From UBA9630 sp037137555 (GTDB taxonomy: Bacteria; Patescibacteriota; Minisyncoccia; Moranbacterales; UBA2206): 5,101 nucleotides of DNA. Shown here piece after piece: positions 1 through 3,853 of the stretch. Position 1 is the stretch's first letter. Every line of letters begins with the position of its first letter. Under the pieces are notes generated by a model, which was not told where the DNA came from, searched no databases, and saw only the letters and a program-made list of their open reading frames with translations. The position numbers were made by a program, and so were the translations under genes. The stretch is from the NCBI GenBank assembly GCA_037137555.1, contig JBAXKA010000061.1, positions 1 through 5,101 of the forward strand, in the 5' to 3' direction.

Positions 1-88
1 AGAGAGAAAAAATAAAAATTAAAAATATACTCGTGAAGAATATTTTGAAATTTAAGTTAGTTTTTTTTATTGGTTTTTTTGTGGGCAT
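1..88 (-). CDS. N-terminus of a membrane-anchored or exported protein, cut by left edge
   Basis: An ATG at 88-86 opens a frame that stays free of stops to the window edge, giving 29 codons. The peptide starts MPTKKPIKK, a strongly basic n-region, and from residue 16 becomes IFFTSIFLIFIFSL, a hydrophobic segment. That is the pattern of a signal peptide or N-terminal signal anchor, so the product is probably exported or membrane-tethered; its function cannot be told from this piece. Support for a real gene is a promoter at 125-153 on the same strand, which would start transcription about 30 nt before the ATG. No Shine-Dalgarno sequence is visible, as is also true of the two glycan genes upstream. 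The region is so A/T-rich that a short open frame could arise by chance, so confidence is moderate. Confidence 0.5.
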   Translation of the reverse strand, partial: MPTKKPIKKTNLNFKIFFTSIFLIFIFSL

Positions 89-124
89 TTTTTTGATTTA
101 AAAAATTATTTTTTTATTGTTTTT

Positions 125-153
125 ATTGTAGCATGAAAAATAAAAATTGTCAC
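125..153 (-). promoter_or_regulatory. Sigma-70-type promoter with extended -10 for the left-edge gene
   Basis: Read on the minus strand, GTGACA (153-148) is followed by a 17-nt spacer and TACAAT (130-125). The -10 is preceded by TGC, the TGn of an extended -10. Transcription would start near 118 and run toward position 1. It sits 59 bases past the glycosyltransferase stop codon. No convincing hairpin terminator separates the two genes, so read-through from the glycan genes could add to expression. The call rests on motif match only. Confidence 0.5.
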
Positions 154-211
154 AAAAAAAGCTGGCGGATAAAAATACTCAATCATTTTTTTGTAGCAAC
201 TTAATTCGAAT

Positions 212-1408
212 CTATGCTTTTGTCAACTTTTGAAAAAGTTTAATTATTTTTGGATAATATTTCTCACGCGAGAACTTGCTCGCTCGCTTCAAAGCATTTT
301 GACCAAAAGTTTTTTGCAACTCTTCATTGAAAAATAAACTATTTATTTTTTCTTGCATTTCTTTTTCATTTGCAACAAGATAACCGGAAAAATTATTTTC
401 AATAATTTCCGCAAACGCTCCGCCGGAAAAACCAATAAACGGTTTGCCACTCAGGCTTGTTTCCAAAGCAACCAACCCAAAAGTTTCCCAAAGCGTTGAC
501 GCTGAAACAACCAGCGAAGAATTATCAATCAATTTTTCCAATTTTTTTGGTGATTGAAAACCGAGATATTTTATATTTGGCAGATCAGGAATTTCTAAGT
601 CATCTTCAATTTTTCCCGCCAAGTATAAATTTATTTCCGGCAAATTTTTGAAAATTTCAATCAAACGATCAACGCCCTTATCCTTGGAAAGTCGACCGAA
701 ATGCAAAACATATTTCTTAGCAAAACCAGGCTCACTTTTTTTATCAAGATTTTGCGTGAAAGAAAAATGTGGAAGCACAATAATTTTGTCCTCAGTAATA
801 CCACCTTCAATCAATTTATTTTTTGTGAAATTACTCGGCGCTAGATATTGATCAATATATTTATCATAACTATTGAAATAACGACAAAGCTCAAATTCCA
901 CCGCCACTAAAAAACTTTTTGCCAGTGAATTTTTAAATTTTCTTTTTATAACAAAATCAAAAAAACTGAAATTACCAACATCATTTAAATCTTTCAGCGG
1001 CAAATAATGCGGATAAACTAATTTATTATCATGCACTGTCATCACAATCGGAATATTTCTTTTTTTAATTTCGCTTAAAATAGATGGGGAAATTTGATGA
1101 TAAATATTATGGATATGCACAATGTCCGGCTCAAAATCAGCCAGCAGTTTTCGCATTTTATATTTTGCTTCAAAAGAATAAAACATCCGACAAGTGCCTT
1201 TGATTTTTGACCAAAGAGTATCACTAGCCCCATATCCGACATAACTAACAAAATATTTTTTCCACGGCGAAAATTTATTGCTTGAATGATCCATGGCAAA
1301 AATCGCCACCTCATGACCTTTTGCTTTCAGCAGTTGCGTCAGCTCCAAAAAATGCCGATCCGCTCCACCCCTGAGATAATTAAATTTATTTATTTCCAGA
1401 ATTTTCAT
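212..1408 (-). CDS. GT4-family (GT-B fold) glycosyltransferase for surface glycan
   Basis: A 398-residue protein, normal length for glycosyltransferase family 4. These cytoplasmic, often membrane-associated enzymes move a sugar from a nucleotide-sugar donor to a glycan or lipid-linked acceptor. The N-terminal acceptor domain starts MKILEINKF with the glycine-rich loop RGGADRH (13-19), followed by DIVHIHN (95-101) and MTVHDN (123-128). The C-terminal donor domain carries HFGRLSKDKG (236-245), where Arg239 and Lys244 match the usual phosphate-binding pair. It also carries the EX7E motif, WETFGLVALE, with Glu308 and Glu316. All key residues look intact, so the enzyme should be active; donor, acceptor and linkage cannot be read from sequence. 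The ATG overlaps the last 23 bases of the upstream Wzy-like gene, which suggests co-transcription and translational coupling. No strong Shine-Dalgarno precedes it. Confidence 0.93.
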   Translation of the reverse strand: MKILEINKFNYLRGGADRHFLELTQLLKAKGHEVAIFAMDHSSNKFSPWKKYFVSYVGYGASDTLWSKIKGTCRMFYSFEAKYKMRKLLADFEPDIVHIHNIYHQISPSILSEIKKRNIPIVMTVHDNKLVYPHYLPLKDLNDVGNFSFFDFVIKRKFKNSLAKSFLVAVEFELCRYFNSYDKYIDQYLAPSNFTKNKLIEGGITEDKIIVLPHFSFTQNLDKKSEPGFAKKYVLHFGRLSKDKGVDRLIEIFKNLPEINLYLAGKIEDDLEIPDLPNIKYLGFQSPKKLEKLIDNSSLVVSASTLWETFGLVALETSLSGKPFIGFSGGAFAEIIENNFSGYLVANEKEMQEKINSLFFNEELQKTFGQNALKRASKFSREKYYPKIIKLFQKLTKA

Positions 1409-2846
1409 CTTGTTTAATATTAATTATTCGAATCAAACCCAGATTGATCCAAAAAAACATCGACAGTGAATTGGTTTCCAAATATGGCTGAAACGCAAAA
1501 GCCACCAGAAAAATAATCAACACGGCCAAATAAGCTAACCCATAAAAATTATTTCTGATTTCATTTTTCCATAGCTTCTTAAGATGCAGGAAAATAAAAG
1601 AAAGAAAAAAACCAATGCCCAAAAATCCCAACTGCATTAAAATAGTCAAGTAAGAATTATGCATATTTCTCACTTCAACAACATCATGATAATCACCAAT
1701 TTCAATTGTGACTGTTTGTCCAGTGCCAATTCCAAAAATAATATTATTACGATATTTTTTCCAAGCACTTTCCCAAACCACTTGTCGCCAAGCAAAACTT
1801 TCATCAGCACTGGCATGCATAATCGAAATACTTCTTTGCCAAACAGCACCACTGATTTCCTGCATATTTTTTCCTAACTGCGATTGCGGAAGCATCAATG
1901 AAAAATAAAAAGTCAGGGCTATTCCCAAAATAACCGGCCAAATAATTTTCCCCACCACCACCCAAAAATCTTTCTTTTCTTTTTTTCTTAGTAATATATA
2001 AATCATTAACAAGGCACTTCCCACCGCAACCCAAATATGCCGCATCATCGTGCCAAGAACACCCACTGAAAAAGCGAGCAATAAAAACAACAAGCTTTTT
2101 TTTAATTTAAGCTTATTACCACAATTAAAAATTACAAATAATAAAATTGGCAAAAGTGCCAGTGCTAAATATAGGCCATGAGCAAACGCTAGAATACGCA
2201 CACCTTCTGTGGAAAGTGGTGTGAACTCTGTCCAGAGTCCTTGACCATTAATAATGCCATAAGCAATAAAACCCAAAAGACAAATAGCAGCCGAAAAATA
2301 AAACTTCAAAAGTCTTTGCATCTGTCTTTCTGTTTTGATATTCCAAAAAACTAAGAAATATAATAAGCTATAAAAAGTATAGTTTTTAAGCGAACTAAAA
2401 GAAAGATAAGCGCTGGAATCAAAGGCCATAACACTAACAAAATAATAAACAATATTCAATAAAATAAAACCCCAAAGCACCAGACTTTCTTTTTGTAACT
2501 TAAATTTAAAAATATTTTTATTTTTCCAGAGCATCAGACTCCCGCCCAAAAGCATTCCCAAAATAATAAAATCAGGAAAATAAATTTTATATTCTATGCG
2601 ATCAATGACGGGAGAAAATAAAGTAAAAAAATGTTCAAAAATAATCGTCAAAAATGCCAAAATATATAAACCACTGCGCGGATGAATGACCGAAATAAAA
2701 AATAATAGTCCAGCCACAAAAAGATAGAGTGGCAAAATAAAACCAAAAGAAAAATTGACAAGCAGAAAAATCAAGCCAAAAGCAATACCAAAAAAAGCTG
2801 CCACCAACTCTTTTTGCTCATTATTTTGTAGATTGATTTCATGCAT
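1386..2846 (-). CDS. Wzy/WaaL-type O-antigen polymerase or ligase, multi-pass membrane protein
   Basis: A 486-residue protein made mostly of hydrophobic segments, about a dozen by eye, consistent with the inner-membrane polymerase/ligase superfamily (Wzy_C type). These proteins join undecaprenyl-linked glycan units into chains, or transfer a finished chain to an acceptor, on the outer face of the cytoplasmic membrane. Family signs are MMRHIWVAVGSAL (267-279), with a conserved-type arginine opening a membrane segment; a long hydrophilic loop from about 320 to 395 containing FAWRQVVWESAW (351-362) and IFGIGTG (370-376); and MHNSYLTILMQLGFLG (395-410), the HN-x-yl..l..lG pattern that closes the loop. 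Polymerase and ligase cannot be told apart by sequence. The adjoining GT4 gene supports a role in capsule, O-chain or cell-wall glycan assembly. The first residues (MHEINLQNNEQKE) are hydrophilic and cytoplasmic; no Shine-Dalgarno is seen before this ATG. Confidence 0.88.
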   Translation of the reverse strand: MHEINLQNNEQKELVAAFFGIAFGLIFLLVNFSFGFILPLYLFVAGLLFFISVIHPRSGLYILAFLTIIFEHFFTLFSPVIDRIEYKIYFPDFIILGMLLGGSLMLWKNKNIFKFKLQKESLVLWGFILLNIVYYFVSVMAFDSSAYLSFSSLKNYTFYSLLYFLVFWNIKTERQMQRLLKFYFSAAICLLGFIAYGIINGQGLWTEFTPLSTEGVRILAFAHGLYLALALLPILLFVIFNCGNKLKLKKSLLFLLLAFSVGVLGTMMRHIWVAVGSALLMIYILLRKKEKKDFWVVVGKIIWPVILGIALTFYFSLMLPQSQLGKNMQEISGAVWQRSISIMHASADESFAWRQVVWESAWKKYRNNIIFGIGTGQTVTIEIGDYHDVVEVRNMHNSYLTILMQLGFLGIGFFLSFIFLHLKKLWKNEIRNNFYGLAYLAVLIIFLVAFAFQPYLETNSLSMFFWINLGLIRIINIKQDENSGNK

Positions 2847-2860
2847 ATATTATTTATCAG

Positions 2861-2883
2861 ATCCCTGAGTTTATCGAAGGGAT
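2861..2883 (+). repeat. Hairpin element copy 4 (arms ATCCCT/AGGGAT)
   Basis: The left arm ATCCCT (2861-2866), the core GAGTTTATCGA (2867-2877) and the right arm AGGGAT (2878-2883) form a perfect 6-bp stem around an 11-nt core. The core has the same pattern as the copies at 3561, 3606 and 3642, but the arm sequence is different. The TCGA-side half (ATCGAAGGGAT) is repeated onward as the 14-bp tandem array. The element lies within the probable untranslated leader of the Wzy-like gene. Confidence 0.75.
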
Positions 2884-2942
2884 GATATCGAAGGGATGAT
2901 ATCGAAGGGATGATATCAAAGGGATGCCATCGACAGGATGAC
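2873..2942. repeat. Five 14-bp tandem units (ATCGAAGGGATGAT)
   Basis: Units begin at 2873, 2887, 2901, 2915 and 2929. The first three are identical; the fourth (ATCAAAGGGATGCC) and fifth (ATCGACAGGATGAC) are diverged, so the fresh copies lie next to the hairpin element and the decayed ones away from it. Each unit repeats the TCGA-side half of the element at 2861-2883. On the minus strand the array falls between the putative promoter at 2967-2994 and the Wzy-like ATG at 2846, so it would be transcribed as leader RNA. A change in copy number would alter leader length without touching the coding frame. Confidence 0.9.
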
Positions 2943-2966
2943 ATTTGCCCATTCAACCAACCAAAA

Positions 2967-2994
2967 ATCATAGCACATTCAGAAAAAAAAGCAA
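2967..2994 (-). promoter_or_regulatory. Putative promoter of the Wzy-like/GT4 gene pair
   Basis: On the minus strand TTGCTT (2994-2989), a 16-nt spacer and TATGAT (2972-2967) form a sigma-70-like promoter, with TGC directly before the -10 as an extended -10. Transcription would begin near 2960 and leave a leader of about 115 nt before the ATG at 2846. The -35 shares bases with the end of the terminator of the preceding gene, so one short stretch appears to end one unit and start the next. Because the -35 is weak and lies in a T-run, confidence is limited. Confidence 0.42.
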
Positions 2995-3023
2995 GCCTTG
3001 AAACTGTTAAGTTTCAAGGCTTG
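2983..3023 (-). terminator. Rho-independent terminator of the small exported protein gene
   Basis: A perfect 13-bp stem pairs 2992-3004 with 3011-3023 (one arm reads CAAGCCTTGAAAC on the plus strand) around a 6-nt loop at 3005-3010. On the minus strand it is followed by one C and then eight T residues (2990-2983). Stem, loop and T-tract are all in the correct order for transcription from the gene that stops at 3043, 19 bases upstream. This is the clearest terminator in the window. Confidence 0.92.
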
Positions 3024-3042
3024 GTTGATTGTTACCTTCCCA

Positions 3043-3429
3043 TTATTTCAACGGGAAGAGGTACTTACAAGCCGGCTGACCCGTTTTCGGGTCGATCCAG
3101 CTTGCGTCAATTGCCAGTCCAGCCGGTACCTTCGACTGGGGAGTGATCATCTGATACCATGACCCCTCCAAGTCTTTCCAAATGAAGTTGAAGCCTTGCC
3201 CTGGCTCCAACTTGAAGGAACTAGTTGCCCCGATGCGTCGGGGTTTCGTGCCCCTGATGTCGTCATAAATCTCGACGGCGATCAGGGTTGTTCCTGATGG
3301 CATAGTCGCAATAGTGACATTTCCGTCACCATCGCAAGACACTGTCGCGTTAACGAATTTCGCTGGCGCCGCGTTAGCAGCACCGACCATTACCAACAAA
3401 AAGAACAAACCAAAAAAACTTTTTTTCAT
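3043..3429 (-). CDS. Small secreted protein of unknown function
   Basis: A 128-residue protein that I do not recognise. Residues 1-20 form a classic signal peptide: MKKS, a hydrophobic core FFGLFFLLVMVG, then AANA, with an Ala-x-Ala site that predicts cleavage after Ala20. The mature chain is about 108 residues with no further membrane segment, so it should be released or held at the cell surface. It has only two cysteines, Cys32 near the start and Cys121 near the end, well placed for one disulfide tying the two ends together. The middle alternates short hydrophobic stretches with turns (NVTIATMPSGTTLIAVEIYDD), suggesting a small all-beta domain. The ATG at 3429 is fixed by AGGAG (3440-3436) six bases upstream. 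Its own promoter and terminator make it a single-gene unit. It is clearly richer in G+C than the glycan genes to its left. Confidence 0.85.
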   Translation of the reverse strand: MKKSFFGLFFLLVMVGAANAAPAKFVNATVSCDGDGNVTIATMPSGTTLIAVEIYDDIRGTKPRRIGATSSFKLEPGQGFNFIWKDLEGSWYQMITPQSKVPAGLAIDASWIDPKTGQPACKYLFPLK

Positions 3430-3440
3430 TTCCCTCTCCT
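3430..3440 (-). promoter_or_regulatory. Strong Shine-Dalgarno of the small secreted protein gene
   Basis: On the minus strand AGGAG (3440-3436), preceded by a run of A residues, stands six bases before the ATG at 3429. It is the only clear Shine-Dalgarno before a start codon in this window; the Wzy-like, GT4 and left-edge genes lack one. It suggests high translation of this product and confirms the start. Confidence 0.85.
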
Positions 3441-3459
3441 TTTTTTATTTTATTTTTGA

Positions 3460-3471
3460 TTGCCATGGCAA
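3460..3471. promoter_or_regulatory. 12-bp perfect palindrome in the leader of the small secreted protein gene
   Basis: TTGCCATGGCAA reads the same on both strands and lies downstream of the predicted transcription start (near 3485), in the untranslated leader. This is a position where a dimeric repressor could bind. Alternatively CATGG (3464-3468) can pair with CCATG (3480-3484) as a small leader hairpin in RNA. A 12-bp palindrome can also occur by chance, so regulation is only suggested. Confidence 0.3.
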
Positions 3472-3491
3472 CAATTTCACCATGACATAGA

Positions 3492-3520
3492 AACATATCA
3501 TTCCATCACTTAAATGTCAA
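3492..3520 (-). promoter_or_regulatory. Promoter of the small secreted protein gene
   Basis: On the minus strand a consensus TTGACA (3520-3515) is followed by a 17-nt spacer and TATGTT (3497-3492), with TGA just before the -10 giving an extended -10. The start would fall near 3485, leaving a leader of about 55 nt that ends in the strong ribosome binding site. A second TTGACA (3540-3535) lies exactly 20 bp upstream, and between the two is a half copy of the hairpin element. Confidence 0.6.
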
Positions 3521-3522
3521 GT

Positions 3523-3534
3523 GTTGCCTTCGAC
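3523..3534 (-). repeat. Half copy of the hairpin element
   Basis: GTTGCCTTCGAC matches the first 12 bases of the copies at 3561 and 3606. The match to the 3561 copy extends to 15 bp (3520-3534 against 3558-3572). The second half (GGGCTCAGGCAAC) is missing, so no hairpin can form. It abuts the -35 box of the promoter at 3492-3520. Either a full element decayed here or a half was duplicated. Confidence 0.6.
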
Positions 3535-3560
3535 TGTCAAAATTATATATCTATGACAGT

Positions 3561-3585
3561 GTTGCCTTCGACGGGCTCAGGCAAC
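3561..3585 (-). repeat. Hairpin element copy 1 (arms GTTGCCT/AGGCAAC)
   Basis: A 7-bp perfect stem, GTTGCCT (3561-3567) with AGGCAAC (3579-3585), encloses the 11-nt core TCGACGGGCTC on the plus strand, which is GAGCCCGTCGA on the minus strand. It is identical to copy 2, and the identity extends one base on each side (27 bp in all). There is no T-tract on either side, so it does not look like a terminator. Confidence 0.85.
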
Positions 3586-3605
3586 GCGCTGAGGCATTGT
3601 TGGAT

Positions 3606-3630
3606 GTTGCCTTCGACGGGCTCAGGCAAC
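3606..3630 (-). repeat. Hairpin element copy 2 (arms GTTGCCT/AGGCAAC)
   Basis: This is an exact second copy of the element at 3561-3585 in the same orientation, separated from it by 20 bases. Stem arms are at 3606-3612 and 3624-3630, with the core at 3613-3623. Exact identity between neighbours points to recent duplication or ongoing conversion. Confidence 0.85.
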
Positions 3631-3641
3631 GGGGACATACT

Positions 3642-3666
3642 GTTGGTTGAGCTTGTCGAAACCAAC
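3642..3666 (+). repeat. Hairpin element copy 3 (arms GTTGGTT/AACCAAC), inverted
   Basis: Arms GTTGGTT (3642-3648) and AACCAAC (3660-3666) form a perfect 7-bp stem around the core GAGCTTGTCGA (3649-3659). It is inverted relative to copies 1 and 2. Aligned in the same sense, the arms differ from theirs at two adjacent positions (CC to GT) with matching changes on the other side (GG to AC), so pairing is kept. The right arm leads directly into the CCAAA repeat. Confidence 0.85.
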
Positions 3667-3700
3667 CAAACCAAACCAAACCAAACCAAACCAACCCAAA
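3666..3700. repeat. CCAAA pentanucleotide tandem repeat
   Basis: Five perfect CCAAA units (3666-3690) are followed by CCAAC and CCAAA, with a related CTAAC at 3701-3705. The repeat grows out of the right arm (AACCAAC) of hairpin copy 3. Short units like this are prone to slippage, so the copy number may vary between cells. It is about 145 bases upstream of the predicted start of the small secreted protein transcript and is probably not transcribed with it. Confidence 0.85.
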
Positions 3701-3824
3701 CTAACTATTTCTTCTCTCCACGCCTGTTTCCAGTTTCTTCTTTTTATACCGGCAATTCAACAGTGTTTTTTAGGCACTGGAACGCAAGGTCACTTTTCAG
3801 CGACGGTGTAATCAGTTAAAACTG

Positions 3825-3845
3825 AAAACTTCTTTGTGAAGTTTT
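3825..3845 (-). terminator. Probable terminator of the barrel-like protein gene
   Basis: An 8-bp stem pairs 3825-3832 (AAAACTTC) with 3838-3845 around a 5-nt loop, starting 9 bases past the stop codon at 3854-3856. On the minus strand the stem ends in TTTT and is followed by CAG and another TTTT inside a small palindrome (CAGTTAAAACTG, 3813-3824). The T-tract is broken, so termination may be incomplete. On the plus strand the same hairpin has a cleaner T-run, but no plus-strand gene leads into it. Confidence 0.5.
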
Positions 3846-3853
3846 TTTAATAT

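Larger units (their letters stand above)
3430..3853. other. 424-bp gene-free interval with repeats and control sites
   Basis: No credible coding sequence lies here. The longest open frame, on the plus strand at 3514-3819, is formed by repeats translated through. From left to right the interval holds the leader and promoter of the small secreted protein gene (3430-3520), a half copy of the hairpin element (3523-3534), three full hairpin elements (3561-3666), a CCAAA tandem repeat (3666-3700), about 120 bases in which I see nothing clear (3706-3824), and the probable terminator of the right-hand gene (3825-3845). Confidence 0.8.

Noticed and set aside
154..211. Terminator after the glycosyltransferase gene
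   Set aside because: There are T-runs on the minus strand but I find no stem of useful length before them, so none is called.
2771..2971. Minus-strand frame of 66 codons overlapping the start of the Wzy-like gene
   Set aside because: It translates the 14-bp tandem array and then the Wzy-like gene in the wrong frame; the Wzy-like product has clear family motifs in its own frame.
3129..3138. CCTTCGACTG inside the small secreted protein gene resembling the hairpin element half
   Set aside because: The match is 10 bases with no arm complement, in a stretch that reads as ordinary protein; chance is the simpler explanation.
3520..3666. Repeated units as a possible CRISPR array
   Set aside because: Only two copies are identical, the third is inverted with different arms, spacings are 20 and 11 bases, and no cas gene is present.
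3761..3779. Small inverted repeat CAGTG/CACTG
   Set aside because: The stem is only 5 bp with a 9-nt A/T-rich loop and no relation to a gene end.
3514..3819. Plus-strand open frame of 101 codons through the intergenic repeats
   Set aside because: Its peptide is the hairpin elements and CCAAA units read through (LPSTGSGN twice, then NQTKPNQTKP). It has no ribosome binding site and crosses the promoter region of the opposite gene.
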